Assembly: GCF_028885415.1 (NCBI RefSeq)
Contig: NZ_CP118527.1
Span: 8,122,001-8,186,000 of the forward strand
DNA length: 64,000 nucleotides
Source: Streptomyces coeruleorubidus
Lineage (GTDB): Bacteria; Actinomycetota; Actinomycetes; Streptomycetales; Streptomycetaceae
Direction of reading: 5' to 3'
Below, piece by piece: positions 32,819-42,150 of the stretch; the first letter of the stretch is position 1, and each line of letters opens with the position of its first letter. The notes beneath the pieces were generated by a model. It made no database searches, was not told where the DNA came from, and was given only the letters and a program-made list of their open reading frames with translations. Both the position numbers and the translations under genes were made by a program.

Positions 32819-35737
32819 CTATTCGAGAAGCTCCGCGTACGAGCCCATGGCCAAGGCGATATCCGCCTGAGCCCAGAACCGGTGATACGTGAACGACGGC
32901 ACCGCACCGCCCGCGAGGTAACTCTCGATCTTCGACCAGGCAGGATCGTCCTCGTAGAAGGACCGGATCGAGTCGAACGTCGACGACGAGTTGATCGCGT
33001 CACCGTTCGGCATCGTGCCCGTCCAGCCACTCGGGATGTACACCGGGTCGTCGAACCGGTTGTAGTCCGCGCGGGTCTCCGGGACGGCGATACCGAGGTC
33101 GTCCTGGTGGTTCGCCCACATACCGTCCAGCAGCTTCTTCGCCGCCGTCGCGGCCTCCGTGTCACCGGAGCGGTCGGCGTAGTACGTCAGGGTCTTGGCG
33201 TACGCGGCCGCCACACCGACGTCGTTGGTGTAGTCGGCGACGGTGACGTGCAGCCCGCTGTTGGAGCCGGGGCTGGAGGCGTTCCAGGTGTCGGGCTGGC
33301 CCGACCACTGGAGCGTCGACGGGATACGGAACGTGCCGTCCGGGTTGAACGTGGTCTTGGACAGCGCCCAGTCGACCCACTTGTCGAGGACCGCCTTGGC
33401 CTGCGCGTTCCCCGTCTGCTGGTACAGCTCGGCGACCCGCTCCATGGACCACGCCTGGAAGCCGAACCACTGGTTGGACGGCGGGTCGTGGTACACGGGC
33501 TTCTCGTCGTAGTACATGCCGTAGAACGTCGACTTCCCGGCGGGCGGGGTCGCGTACCGGCCCGCCCAGCTGTTGGTCGCGCCGCCGGCGATGGCGCCCT
33601 CGTCCGACTGGAGCCAGCGGTAGAACTCCAGCTGCCGGTCCATGGACTTGGCCCAGTCGGCCGCGCCCGTCGCCGACTTGGGCTTCAGCGGGGCGTAGTT
33701 GCTCAGCGCGTAGGCGGCCAGCGGGTTCTGGTAGCCGCCGTGGGCGTGGCTGGAGCCGATGCGCCAGGCCCAGCCGGCGTTGGTGTCGGTGGCGCCGCCC
33801 CAGGCGTAGTACCAGGACATCAGGTACATCGAGGCGTCCTTGCCGGTGCCCGCCGGGCAGGCCGACGGTCCGACGCAGTTGCCGATCTTCTTGAAGTACT
33901 TGTCGAACATGGAGTAGCGCAGGTAGTCGCCCATCTTGGCGGCCTTGCCGACCGTCGCGGAGACGTCCCCGCCCTTGCCCTGCTCCTTCGCCCACAGGTC
34001 CGCCCAGTAGGCGGCCTGCACGGCGCGCGCGTCGGCGTCCGGCGCGTTGGTGAACTTCCACTGCTTGGCGTAGGAGGCGTCAGCGGTGAACAGGTCCAGA
34101 TAGCCGTTCTTGCCGCCGTACTTGAAGGCGTCGCAGGTCGGCTGCGGCACCGTCTCCCACACCGACTCCTGCGAGCCGCGCTGGAAGGTGTTGATGTACG
34201 ACGGGCCGGTGTCCGACGGGCCCGCCTCGCACTTGCCGGGCGAGTTGCCGTAGCCGTAGACGTTGTCGACGTCCTGGAGCCAGTGCATGCCGTAGACGTC
34301 GTCCGTGCCGTACGCGCTCTTCAGCTCGGCCGCGATCGGGTCCCGGCCCACCGAGACACCGGTGTCGAGCTTGGCCGGGTACTCGTTGGGGGTGTCCAGC
34401 TCGGGCGCGTAGGTGGCCGGCTTGGAGGCGTTGTAGAAGGAGTTGGTCGGCTGGTCGGCCTTGGTGGGGATCATGTACTTCTCCATGAGATCCCACGCGC
34501 CGTTGAACTTGGACCAGTCACCGGTCACCTTGCCGTACATGGCCTGGAGCCACAGGAGGTAGCTGTACGCCTCCGAGGTGGTCTCGTGGCCGTGGTCCGG
34601 CGCCTCGACGATCAGCGTCTCGACCGAGTGGTAGGGAATGCCCTCGGGGGAGAAGTAGCCGTTCGCCGGGTTGGTGATCTTCCCGTAGAGCTCCAGGAAG
34701 CGGGCGTCGTACGCCTTGGTCGCCGCCAGCTGGGTGACGGTGACGGAGGCCTTGGCGTGGCCCGCGGCCGTCGACTCGAACACGGCGGAACCCGTACCGG
34801 AGTCGGCGGCCGTGACGGTCACCTTCTGCGCGGTGTTCCAGTTCTGCGGGGTGAAGGTGAGCGAGGCGCCGCCCGTGACCGACAGGCCCGCGTTGCCGCT
34901 CGCGCGGGCCGACGTGACCGTCACGTTGGACGTCGGCTGCTTGGACAGCTTCACCTCGTACGTGCCCGACTTGCCGGACTGCACGCCCAGTTGGAGCGGC
35001 GAGGCGACGACGGTCGGGCCGGAGGCAACCGTGATGCCGACCGGGGTGGAGTCGGCGGAGGCGCCCATGCTGTCGTAGGCCTTCGCCACCAGGGAATGGC
35101 TGCCCACGGTCAAATCCGAGACGGACAGCGCGTAGGGCGCGCTCGTGTCCGTGCCCAGCAGCTTGGTGTCGTCGTAGAACTCCACCTTGCTGATCGTGGC
35201 GTTGTCCGCGGCGGCCGCGGTGGCCGCCAGCGGGACCGCCTCGCCCTGGGTGTAGACGGCGCCTGCGGCCGGGCTGGTCAGCACGGCGATCGGCGGCTGG
35301 TGCGCGCCGGTGCAGGGCGTGCCGTTGACCGCGAAGGACGTGGGCGCGGTGTTGCTGCCGCTGTAGCTGAACTGGGCGCCGGTGGAGACGGCGGCGCCCG
35401 CGGCGACCCGCGCGTTGTGCGGGGCGTTCTTGACGGTGACGTTCTGGCCCGACTGCGACCAGGTGCCGTTCCAGCCGTTCCCCAGCTTCTGGTTGCCGGA
35501 GTAGGCGTACGTCAGCGTCCAGCCGTCGATGGCGTCCGTGCCGCGGTTGGTGAGGGTCAGGTCCGCGGTGAAGCCGGAGCCCCAGTCGTTCGTCTTGTAA
35601 TCGACACTGCACTGAAGTGCGGCCGCCTGCGCGGAAGTCGACCCTGAGGAGAGCATCGTCAACGGAAGCGCGAGAGCTGCGAGCGCGGCGGTCCACAGAC
35701 GCCGCACCGCTCTCCGTCTCCGGGGTGGGGGATGCAT
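32819..35737 (-). CDS. Secreted GH48 cellulase with N-terminal CBM2
   Basis: A 972-residue exported processive cellulase. Layout: signal peptide about 1-38 (ends SAQAAA), CBM2 about 41-142 (starting [16 protein letters not shown]), bacterial Ig-like domain about 147-240, another beta-rich module about 240-340, and the GH48 (alpha/alpha)6 domain about 345-972, with [44 protein letters not shown] and the terminal [10 protein letters not shown]48 enzymes run along cellulose from the reducing end and act synergistically with GH6, encoded divergently. ATG 35737 follows AAGGAGG. A good promoter and a CebR-type box lie just upstream. Confidence 0.95.
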   Translation of the reverse strand: MHPPPRRRRAVRRLWTAALAALALPLTMLSSGSTSAQAAALQCSVDYKTNDWGSGFTADLTLTNRGTDAIDGWTLTYAYSGNQKLGNGWNGTWSQSGQNVTVKNAPHNARVAAGAAVSTGAQFSYSGSNTAPTSFAVNGTPCTGAHQPPIAVLTSPAAGAVYTQGEAVPLAATAAAADNATISKVEFYDDTKLLGTDTSAPYALSVSDLTVGSHSLVAKAYDSMGASADSTPVGITVASGPTVVASPLQLGVQSGKSGTYEVKLSKQPTSNVTVTSARASGNAGLSVTGGASLTFTPQNWNTAQKVTVTAADSGTGSAVFESTAAGHAKASVTVTQLAATKAYDARFLELYGKITNPANGYFSPEGIPYHSVETLIVEAPDHGHETTSEAYSYLLWLQAMYGKVTGDWSKFNGAWDLMEKYMIPTKADQPTNSFYNASKPATYAPELDTPNEYPAKLDTGVSVGRDPIAAELKSAYGTDDVYGMHWLQDVDNVYGYGNSPGKCEAGPSDTGPSYINTFQRGSQESVWETVPQPTCDAFKYGGKNGYLDLFTADASYAKQWKFTNAPDADARAVQAAYWADLWAKEQGKGGDVSATVGKAAKMGDYLRYSMFDKYFKKIGNCVGPSACPAGTGKDASMYLMSWYYAWGGATDTNAGWAWRIGSSHAHGGYQNPLAAYALSNYAPLKPKSATGAADWAKSMDRQLEFYRWLQSDEGAIAGGATNSWAGRYATPPAGKSTFYGMYYDEKPVYHDPPSNQWFGFQAWSMERVAELYQQTGNAQAKAVLDKWVDWALSKTTFNPDGTFRIPSTLQWSGQPDTWNASSPGSNSGLHVTVADYTNDVGVAAAYAKTLTYYADRSGDTEAATAAKKLLDGMWANHQDDLGIAVPETRADYNRFDDPVYIPSGWTGTMPNGDAINSSSTFDSIRSFYEDDPAWSKIESYLAGGAVPSFTYHRFWAQADIALAMGSYAELLE

Positions 35738-35784
35738 GGTGCTGGTTCCTCCTTGCGGCTCGGAGAAGTCAAGGCTTGAACCAG

Positions 35785-35798
35785 TGGGAGCGCTCCCA
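35785..35798. promoter_or_regulatory. CebR-type operator (perfect) before GH48
   Basis: TGGGAGCGCTCCCA, the 14-bp palindrome bound by the cellobiose-responsive repressor CebR in Streptomyces. It touches the -10 of the predicted GH48 promoter, ideal for repression that cellobiose or cellotriose would lift. Confidence 0.85.
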
Positions 35799-35826
35799 TA
35801 GTGAGGACGGGTGTGGTACCGGTCAA
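35798..35826 (-). promoter_or_regulatory. Predicted promoter of the GH48 gene
   Basis: On the minus strand TTGACC (35826-35821), 17 bases, CACTAT (35803-35798). Spacing is canonical for the housekeeping sigma factor. The CebR box starts at the last base of the -10. Confidence 0.6.
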
Positions 35827-35927
35827 GGTCCTTGAAGAGTCGAAAAGATTCGACGCCGAGAGTTGAGCGAAAGTCAGCGACTCCCCTGTTCTTTACCGAC
35901 ACTTGGCGCTACCTTCCTTGACACCAG

Positions 35928-35941
35928 TGGGAGCGATTCCA
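35928..35941. promoter_or_regulatory. CebR-type operator (imperfect) before GH6
   Basis: TGGGAGCGATTCCA differs from the perfect box at two positions of the right arm. TTGACA at 35918-35923 lies just upstream as a possible -35, so the box would sit in the promoter spacer. The -10 is not clear. The 400-base region 35738-36138 otherwise holds only a doubtful small ORF. Confidence 0.7.
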
Positions 35942-35989
35942 TCAGTCGACGCGTCCGCCACGACGGGCCCGACCTGCACGGAGTCGCTC

Positions 35990-36106
35990 ATGCGACACCC
36001 CTCGCGTTCAGTACTTTTAGCCGCCGCCTTCGCGGTCGTCCCCGGCTGCGCGAGTGCCGGTGCCGGGTTCCTCATGTCCTTGTCGGAGCGCGCCCTGAAC
36101 GGCTGA
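35990..36106 (+). CDS. Doubtful 38-codon ORF with lipoprotein-like start and a TTA codon
   Basis: ATG 35990 opens 38 codons reading MRHPSRSVLLAAAFAVVPGC then ASAGAGFLMSLSERALNG. It has a basic start, hydrophobic core and a Cys resembling a lipobox. Codon 10 is TTA. No ribosome site is clear, and it lies between the CebR box and the GH6 gene. It may be a leader peptide, a remnant or chance. Confidence 0.25.
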   Translation: MRHPSRSVLLAAAFAVVPGCASAGAGFLMSLSERALNG

Positions 36107-36138
36107 CACCCCCACCACCGAAAGGGAAACCCGCACTC

Positions 36139-37860
36139 ATGAGCCGTACGAGAACAGCGTTACTGGCCGCCATGGCCCTGGTCGGCGGAGCCACCGGCAC
36201 CGCGTTCGCCGTCGACCCGGGCGGCGCCGGCACCGCCGCCGTACCCTGCACCGTCGACTACAAGGTGCAGAACCAGTGGAGCACCGGCTTCACCGCCGCC
36301 GTGACCATCACCAACAACAGCGCCGCGAAGTCGTCCTGGTCGCTGAAGTGGTCGTACGCCGGCAACCAGAAGGTCACCAGCGGCTGGAACGCCAAGATCA
36401 GCCAGAGCGGTGCCGATGTCACCGTGGCCAACGAGAGCTACAACGCCCAGCTCGCGACCGGCGGTTCGGTCAGCTTCGGCTTCCAGGGCTCCTACAGCGG
36501 AAGCAACGCGATCCCGGCCACCTTCACCCTCGACGGCGTGACCTGCAACGTCGACAGCGGCGGCCCCGGCGGCCCCACGGATCCGCCGGAGCCGGGCGGC
36601 CCCGCCAACCGGGTGAACAACCCCTATGACGGCGCCAAGGTGTATGTGAACCCCGAGTGGTCCGCGAAGGCCGCCGCCGAGCCGGGCGGCAGCCGGATCG
36701 CCAACCAGCCGACCGGTGTCTGGCTGGACCGGATCGCCGCGATCAACGGCGCCGGCGGCAAGATGGGCCTGCGCGCCCACCTCGACGAGGCACTGCGCCA
36801 GAAGGGCTCCGGCGAACTCGTCGTCCAGCTCGTCATCTACAACCTGCCCGGCCGCGACTGCGCCGCCCTCGCCTCCAACGGCGAGCTGAAGGCGGACGAG
36901 ATCGGCCGCTACAAGACGGAGTACATCGACCCGATCAAGGCGATCCTCGCCGACTCGAAGTACTCCTCGCTGCGGATCGTCACCACCGTCGAGATCGACT
37001 CGCTGCCGAACCTCGTCACCAACACCGGCAGCCGCCCGACGGCCACCCCGCAGTGCGACGTGATGAAGGCCAACGGAAACTACATCAAGGGCGTCGGGTA
37101 CGCGCTGAACAAGCTCGGCGACGTGCCGAACGTCTACAACTACGTCGACGCCGGCCACCACGGCTGGATCGGCTGGGACGACAACTTCGCTCCCTCCGCG
37201 ACCCTGTTCAAGGAGGCGGCGTCCGCCGAGGGCGCGACCGTCAACGACGTCCACGGCTTCATCACCAACACGGCGAACTACAGCGCCCTCAAGGAGAACA
37301 ACTTCTCCATCAACGACAACGTGGCCGGCAAGTCCGTCCGCGAGTCGAAGTGGGTCGACTGGAACCGCTACGTCGACGAGCTGTCCTTCGCCCAGGCCTT
37401 CCGCAACCAGCTCGTCTCGGTCGGCTTCCCCTCCGGCATCGGCATGCTGATCGACACCTCCCGCAACGGCTGGGGCGGCGCCGCCCGGCCCACCGGTCCC
37501 GGCCCGCAGACATCCGTCGACGCCTACGTCGACGGCGGCCGCTACGACCGCCGCATCAACCCCGGCAACTGGTGCAACCAGTCCGGAGCCGGCCTCGGCG
37601 AGCGCCCGCAGGCCAGCCCGGCCGCCGGGATCGACGCCTACGTGTGGATGAAGCCGCCGGGCGAGTCCGACGGGGCGAGCAAGGAGATCCCGAACGACGA
37701 GGGCAAGGGCTTCGACCGGATGTGCGACCCGACGTACGAGGGCAACCCGCGCAACGGCAACAACCCGTCCGGTGCTCTGCCGGACGCCCCGCTGTCCGGG
37801 CACTGGTTCTCCGCCCAGTTCCGGCAGCTGATGCAGAACGCGTACCCGCCGCTGTCCTGA
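36139..37860 (+). CDS. Secreted GH6 cellobiohydrolase with N-terminal CBM2 and a TTA codon
   Basis: A 573-residue exported cellulase acting from the non-reducing end of cellulose. Signal peptide about 1-24, CBM2 about 34-133 (CTVDYKVQNQWSTGFTAAV ... CNVDSGG), Gly/Pro linker, GH6 domain about 155-573. Family elements are YNLPGRDCAALASNGEL with the catalytic Asp region, VEIDSLPNLVTN, and a C-terminal WMKPPGESDG and GHWFSAQFRQLMQNAYPPL, matching the exo-acting (Cel6B-like) branch. Codon 8 (36160-36162), inside the signal peptide, is TTA, so the protein should need the bldA tRNA. The CebR-like box at 35928 suggests cellobiose control too. A strong terminator follows. Confidence 0.95.
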   Translation: MSRTRTALLAAMALVGGATGTAFAVDPGGAGTAAVPCTVDYKVQNQWSTGFTAAVTITNNSAAKSSWSLKWSYAGNQKVTSGWNAKISQSGADVTVANESYNAQLATGGSVSFGFQGSYSGSNAIPATFTLDGVTCNVDSGGPGGPTDPPEPGGPANRVNNPYDGAKVYVNPEWSAKAAAEPGGSRIANQPTGVWLDRIAAINGAGGKMGLRAHLDEALRQKGSGELVVQLVIYNLPGRDCAALASNGELKADEIGRYKTEYIDPIKAILADSKYSSLRIVTTVEIDSLPNLVTNTGSRPTATPQCDVMKANGNYIKGVGYALNKLGDVPNVYNYVDAGHHGWIGWDDNFAPSATLFKEAASAEGATVNDVHGFITNTANYSALKENNFSINDNVAGKSVRESKWVDWNRYVDELSFAQAFRNQLVSVGFPSGIGMLIDTSRNGWGGAARPTGPGPQTSVDAYVDGGRYDRRINPGNWCNQSGAGLGERPQASPAAGIDAYVWMKPPGESDGASKEIPNDEGKGFDRMCDPTYEGNPRNGNNPSGALPDAPLSGHWFSAQFRQLMQNAYPPLS

Positions 37861-37883
37861 CCGGCTGACACACCGTCCCCACG

Positions 37884-37919
37884 GATCCGCCGGGGCTCCG
37901 GCCCCGGCGGATCATTTTT
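37884..37919 (+). terminator. Rho-independent terminator after GH6
   Basis: A perfect 13-bp stem (37884-37896 with 37901-37913), 4-base loop TCCG, followed by ATTTTT. One of the few classical U-tract terminators here, 24 bases after the GH6 stop. Confidence 0.92.
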
Positions 37920-37997
37920 GCGGGAGCGGCAAGAGCAGTGGCCTTCTCCCGGTGCGTCGGCGCAGGCTGGCGGCATCCGAGGGAGAGGCTGACCACC

Positions 37998-38897
37998 ATG
38001 GCGCACGACCACGAGCACGGCCACGGCCACCACCACGGCCACCACCACGACCACACGGACATCGACTGGGCCGAGATGGGCCCGAGACTGGAATCCCAGG
38101 CGGAGCTGTTCGCGTCCCTGTACGAGCGGGCCATGGCCTGGCTGGCGCAGGAGGTGACCGAGCCGGGCCTGATCGTCGACGCGGGCAGTGGGCCGGGCGT
38201 CGTGTCGTGTCTGTTCGCCGAGACGTTCCCGGGCGCGCGGATCGTCGCCGTGGACGGCTCCGAGCCGCTGCTGGAGCGGGCGCGGGCACGGGCCGAGCGG
38301 CTGGGGGTCGCCGATCGCTTCGGCACCATCGCCGGTGAACTCCCGGACGTGCTCGACGAGCTGGACTACCCCGCCGACCTGCTCTGGGCGAGCCGCAGCC
38401 TGCACCACCTCGGCGACCAGCGGGCCGCGCTCACCGCCTTCGCGGCGCGGCTGGCGCCCGGCGGCACTCTCGCCCTCATGGAGGGCGGTCTGCCCCCGCG
38501 GTACCTGCCGCGCGACATCGGCATCGGCCGGCCCGGACTCCAGGCGCGGCTCGACGTGGTGGAGGCGGAGTGGTTCGCGCGGATGCGTGCGGAGCTGCCG
38601 GGCCATGTCGCGGAGACGGAGGACTGGCCGGCCCTGCTGGCCGCCGCGGGCCTGAAGCACACCCGGACGCACACCTTCCTGCTCGACCTCCCCGCGCCCG
38701 TCTCGGACCGGGCCCGTGCCTACGTCGTGGCGTCCCTGTCGCACCTGCGCGAGAGGCTCACGGACGGCCTCGACGCGGAAGACCTCGCGACCCTCGACCG
38801 GCTCCTCGACCCCGACGACGAGGCGAGCCTGCACCGTCGCCCGGACGTGTTCGTCCTGGAGGCGCACACGGTGCACACGGCGGTCCGGTCCATGTAG
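37998..38897 (+). CDS. SAM-dependent methyltransferase with His-rich N-terminus
   Basis: A 299-residue class I methyltransferase. Motif I is LIVDAGSGPGVVSCLF, motif II IVAVDGSEPLLERA, then LWASRSLHHLGDQ and LAPGGTLALMEGG. The acceptor is unknown. Residues 3-19 hold 10 His, interspersed with Asp, Glu and Gly, ahead of the core fold. This resembles metal-storage or sensing tails of metallochaperones rather than a methyltransferase feature. ATG 37998 is just before the His tract; GAGAGG lies about 9 bases upstream. Confidence 0.88.
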   Translation: MAHDHEHGHGHHHGHHHDHTDIDWAEMGPRLESQAELFASLYERAMAWLAQEVTEPGLIVDAGSGPGVVSCLFAETFPGARIVAVDGSEPLLERARARAERLGVADRFGTIAGELPDVLDELDYPADLLWASRSLHHLGDQRAALTAFAARLAPGGTLALMEGGLPPRYLPRDIGIGRPGLQARLDVVEAEWFARMRAELPGHVAETEDWPALLAAAGLKHTRTHTFLLDLPAPVSDRARAYVVASLSHLRERLTDGLDAEDLATLDRLLDPDDEASLHRRPDVFVLEAHTVHTAVRSM

Positions 38898-38910
38898 CCC
38901 CGGCCCGCCC

Positions 38911-38940
38911 TTGACTTCCGAGAGTGCTCCAACTGATGGA
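38911..38940 (+). promoter_or_regulatory. Degenerate MerR-type promoter before the SDR remnant
   Basis: TTGACT (38911-38916) is followed by an imperfect dyad centred on GAGTGCTC, like the MerR-family promoters that precede SDR or aldo-keto reductase genes in Streptomyces. No clear -10 is left. It may be a relic. Confidence 0.3.
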
Positions 38941-38993
38941 CTCCCCGGCATCGACCGTCCGGCCGCATCTCGGGCCGGGCCGAATCTCAGGGG

Positions 38994-39131
38994 GAATCCA
39001 CGTCCGACTCTCGGGTTGCGCTCATCACCGGCGGTGGCAGTGGGATCGGCGCCGCCGTCGCGCGGCGCTTGCTGGACGCGGGGCAGCGGGTCGCCGTCAC
39101 CGGGCGGGGGAGGAACCCGACGGGCTGTTGA
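38994..39131 (+). pseudogene. Remnant of a short-chain dehydrogenase/reductase gene
   Basis: One frame reads DSRVALITGGGSGIG then AAVARRLLDAGQRVAVTGRGR and a few more residues to a TGA at 39129. This is the N-terminal Rossmann start (TGxxxGIG dinucleotide motif) of a classical SDR of about 250 residues, and the rest is missing. No start codon in a good context precedes it. After the stop another frame ends GLLTSNL, perhaps the original C-terminus joined by deletion. The remainder of 38898-39334 contains no gene I can support. Confidence 0.75.
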
Positions 39132-39334
39132 CCAGCAACCTCTGAGTGGGCTGTCGGCGTGACGCGGGTCGCGCCCAGCCCCCCTTCTGGGATTCCTACG
39201 GGAGTCTGCCGCCGGGGCATCTGCGCACGGCTGATCAGATTGCCGACTCGGCGGTTGGGCTGAGGTCGGGTGGGTCCGCAGCCCGGCGGTGCGGGGTGCC
39301 GCGTCGGTGGGACGGGCGCCGCCCCAAGCGGCAC

Positions 39335-39366
39335 GACTGCCCGCAGCTGAGCAGCTGCGGGCAGTC
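39335..39366 (-). terminator. Hairpin terminator after the aldo-keto reductase gene
   Basis: A perfect 15-bp inverted repeat (39335-39349 with 39352-39366) with a 2-base gap, 7 bases beyond the stop of the minus-strand aldo-keto reductase gene. Confidence 0.8.
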
Positions 39367-39373
39367 GGATGCC

Positions 39374-40207
39374 TCAGGCGCCGTCGAACGTCGCCGGGTC
39401 CGGGCCCAGGCGGCGGTCTTCGTTGAGGGCGCTGATGGCCGCCAGGTCCTCTGTGTCCAGGGTGAAGTCGAAGACCTCGATGTTCTCCTTGATCCGTGCC
39501 GGCGTCACGGACTTCGGGATGACCACGTTGCCCAGCTGGATGTGCCAGCGCAGGACGACCTGGGCCGGCGTGCGGTTGTGCTTCTGGGCGATGGCCACGA
39601 TCGCCGGGACCTCCAGCAGGCCCTTGCCCTGGCCGAGCGGCGACCAGGCCTCCGTGGCGATGCCCTGCTCCGCGTGGTACTCACGGGCGGCGTTCTGCTG
39701 GAGGTGCGGGTGCAGCTCGATCTGGTTCACGGCCGGGATGACCGACGTCTCGCCGATCAGCCGCTCCAGGTGCTCGGGAAGGAAGTTGGAGACACCGATG
39801 GCCCGGATCCGGCCGTCGGCGTGCAGCTTCTCGAACGCCTTGTACGTGTCGACGTAGGTGTCCCGGGCCGGCAGCGGCCAGTGGATCAGGTACAGGTCGA
39901 CGAAGTCCAGGCCGAGCTTCTCCAGCGAGGTGTCGAAGGCGCGCAGCGTGGAGTCGTACCCCTGGTCGGCGTTCCAGAGCTTCGTCGTGACGAACAGCTC
40001 CTCGCGGGGGAGACCGGACGCGGCGATGGCCTTGCCGGTGCCCTCCTCGTTGCCGTAGATCGCCGCGGTGTCGATGCTGCGGTACCCGGCCTCCAGCGCC
40101 GTCGCGACGGCCGACTCGGCCTCGTCGTCCGGCACCTGCCAGACGCCGAAGCCCAGCTGGGGCATCTCGACGCCGTTGTTCAGGATGATCGGGGGGACCT
40201 TGCTCAC
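39374..40207 (-). CDS. Aldo-keto reductase
   Basis: A 277-residue NADPH-dependent aldo-keto reductase resembling 2,5-diketo-D-gluconate reductase. The tetrad is visible: D in YRSIDTAAIYGNEEGTG, Y in the same segment, K in VTTKLWNADQG, H in LYLIHWPLP. The C-terminal IPKSVTPARIKEN binds the NADPH phosphate. It reduces aldehydes or ketones; physiological substrate unknown. GTG 40207 with AAGGA about 10 bases upstream gives a standard N-terminus; a longer reading to 40249 is possible but unusual for the family. Confidence 0.92.
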   Translation of the reverse strand: MSKVPPIILNNGVEMPQLGFGVWQVPDDEAESAVATALEAGYRSIDTAAIYGNEEGTGKAIAASGLPREELFVTTKLWNADQGYDSTLRAFDTSLEKLGLDFVDLYLIHWPLPARDTYVDTYKAFEKLHADGRIRAIGVSNFLPEHLERLIGETSVIPAVNQIELHPHLQQNAAREYHAEQGIATEAWSPLGQGKGLLEVPAIVAIAQKHNRTPAQVVLRWHIQLGNVVIPKSVTPARIKENIEVFDFTLDTEDLAAISALNEDRRLGPDPATFDGA

Positions 40208-40323
40208 GAGCTCTCGATCCTTCGGTTTGTGGTCAGGTGTGCCTCCCATCGTCAACGATCACGAGCCGTGATGCATTCCTGACGGGAGAATTCAGGCGTG
40301 CGATTCGGCCGTTACCTGGCAAG

Positions 40324-42150
40324 TCACACCCGGTACAGCGCCTCGACCTCTTTCTCGTACGCCTTCTCGATCGCTTTGCGCTTCAGTTTCAGGGACGGGG
40401 TCAGCAACCCGTGCTCCTCGGTGAACGGCTGGGCCAGGATGCGGAAGGTGCGGATCGACTCGGCCTGCGAGACAAGGGTGTTGGCCGCGACCACCGCGCG
40501 CCGCACCTCCGTCTCCAGATCCGCGTCGCGCACCAGCTCCGCCGCGGACATCCGCGGCTTGCCCCGCATCGTCAGCCAGTGCTCCACGGCCTCCTGGTCG
40601 AGGGTCACGAGGGCGGCGATGTACGGGCGGTCGTTGCCGACCAAGATGCACTGGTTGACCAGTGGATGGTCACGGACGCGTTCCTCCAGCACACCGGGCG
40701 AAACACTCTTGCCGCCCGATGTGACCAGGATCTCCTTCTTGCGGCCGGTGATGGTGAGGTAGCCGTCCTCGTCGAGCGCGCCCAGGTCGCCGGTGGCCAG
40801 CCAGCCGTCGTGCAGGGTCTCGTCGGTGGCCTTGGGGTTGTTGAGGTAACCCTGGAAGAGGTTCTGGCCGTGCAGCCAGATCTCCCCGTCGTCCGCGATG
40901 TGCACGGTCATGCCCGGGATGGGCTGCCCGACCGTGCCGAACCGGGTGCGTCCGGGCGGGTTGGCGGTCGCGGCGGCCGTGGACTCGGTCAGGCCGTAGC
41001 CCTCGTAGATGTGCACGCCCGCCCCGGCGAAGAACAGGCCGAGCCGCCGGTCCATCGCCGAGCCGCCCGACATGGCGTGCTTGATACGGCCGCCCATCGC
41101 GGCGCGGATCTTGGAGTAGACGAGCTTGTCGAACAGTTGGTGCTGCATGCGCAGGCCGGCGGAGGGGCCGGGGCCGGTGCCCCAGGCCTTCGCCTCGATC
41201 GCGTCCGCGTACTTGATGGCGATGTCGACGGCCTTCTCGAACGGGCCGGAGCGCCCCTCCTTCTCGGCCTTGCGGCGGGCCGCGTTGAACACCTTCTCGA
41301 AGATGTACGGCACGGCCAGGAAGAACGTCGGCTTGAACGCGGCCAGGTCGGGCAGCAGGGCTGCCGCGTTCAGCTGCGGCTGGTGACCGAACTTCACCTT
41401 GCCGCGGATCCCGGCGACCTGGACCATCCGCCCGAAGACATGGGCGAGCGGCAGGAACAGCAGGGTGGCGGCCTCGTCGCCCCGCTTGGAGTGGAACACC
41501 GGCTCCCAGCGCTCGATGACGGTGTCCGCCTCGTACATGAAGTTGCCGTGCGTGATGACACAGCCCTTGGGGCGGCCGGTGGTGCCCGAGGTGTAGATGA
41601 TCGTGGCGACCGAGTCGGGGGTGACGGCCTGGCGGTGGCGGTGCACCACCTCGTCGTCGATGCTCGCGCCGGCGTCGTACAGCTCGTGCAGGGCGCCGGA
41701 GTCCAGCTGCCACAGGCGGCGCAGCTGCGGCAGCCGGTCGATCACGGTGGCGATCGTCATCGCGTGGTCCTCGTGCTCCACGACCGCGGCCGTCACCTCG
41801 GCGTCGTACAGCATCCAGAAGCACTGCTCGGCCGAGGAGGTCGGGTAGACCGGCACGACCTGGGCGCCGATCGTCCACAGCGCGTAGTCGAACAGCGTCC
41901 ACTCGTAGCGGGTACGGGAGATGATCGCGACCCGGTCGCCGAACCGGATGCCGCTCGCCAGCAGGCCCTTGGCCAGGGCGAGCACCTCGTCGCGGAACTC
42001 GGCGCTGGTGACGTCCCGCCACTGCCCGGACTCGTCCTTGCGGCCCAGTGCGATGTGCAGCGGGTCGTCCTGGGCATGCTCGAAGACCACGTCGGCCAGA
42101 CCGCCCACCGGAGGTGCCAACGCCAACGGAGGGTTGGTGAACTCGCGCAA
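40324..42150 (-). CDS. Long-chain fatty-acid-CoA ligase (FadD-like)
   Basis: A 608-residue AMP-forming acyl-CoA synthetase. The P-loop-like motif IIYTSGTTGRPKG, a second motif YEGYGLTESTAA, and the C-terminal WLATGDLGALDEDGYLTITGRKKEILVTSGGK are all canonical. It adenylates long-chain fatty acids and loads them on CoA for beta-oxidation or lipid synthesis. The start appears to be TTG 42150, with GGGGAG about 7 bases upstream. The insert FEKAVDIAIKYADAIEAK is typical of actinobacterial long-chain enzymes. It is preceded by 225 bases without a recognisable gene. Confidence 0.94.
   Translation of the reverse strand: MREFTNPPLALAPPVGGLADVVFEHAQDDPLHIALGRKDESGQWRDVTSAEFRDEVLALAKGLLASGIRFGDRVAIISRTRYEWTLFDYALWTIGAQVVPVYPTSSAEQCFWMLYDAEVTAAVVEHEDHAMTIATVIDRLPQLRRLWQLDSGALHELYDAGASIDDEVVHRHRQAVTPDSVATIIYTSGTTGRPKGCVITHGNFMYEADTVIERWEPVFHSKRGDEAATLLFLPLAHVFGRMVQVAGIRGKVKFGHQPQLNAAALLPDLAAFKPTFFLAVPYIFEKVFNAARRKAEKEGRSGPFEKAVDIAIKYADAIEAKAWGTGPGPSAGLRMQHQLFDKLVYSKIRAAMGGRIKHAMSGGSAMDRRLGLFFAGAGVHIYEGYGLTESTAAATANPPGRTRFGTVGQPIPGMTVHIADDGEIWLHGQNLFQGYLNNPKATDETLHDGWLATGDLGALDEDGYLTITGRKKEILVTSGGKSVSPGVLEERVRDHPLVNQCILVGNDRPYIAALVTLDQEAVEHWLTMRGKPRMSAAELVRDADLETEVRRAVVAANTLVSQAESIRTFRILAQPFTEEHGLLTPSLKLKRKAIEKAYEKEVEALYRV

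Noticed and set aside
35738..36138. A third full-length gene between GH48 and GH6
   Set aside because: Only the 38-codon frame is open with any protein-like look; the rest is promoter and operator sequence.
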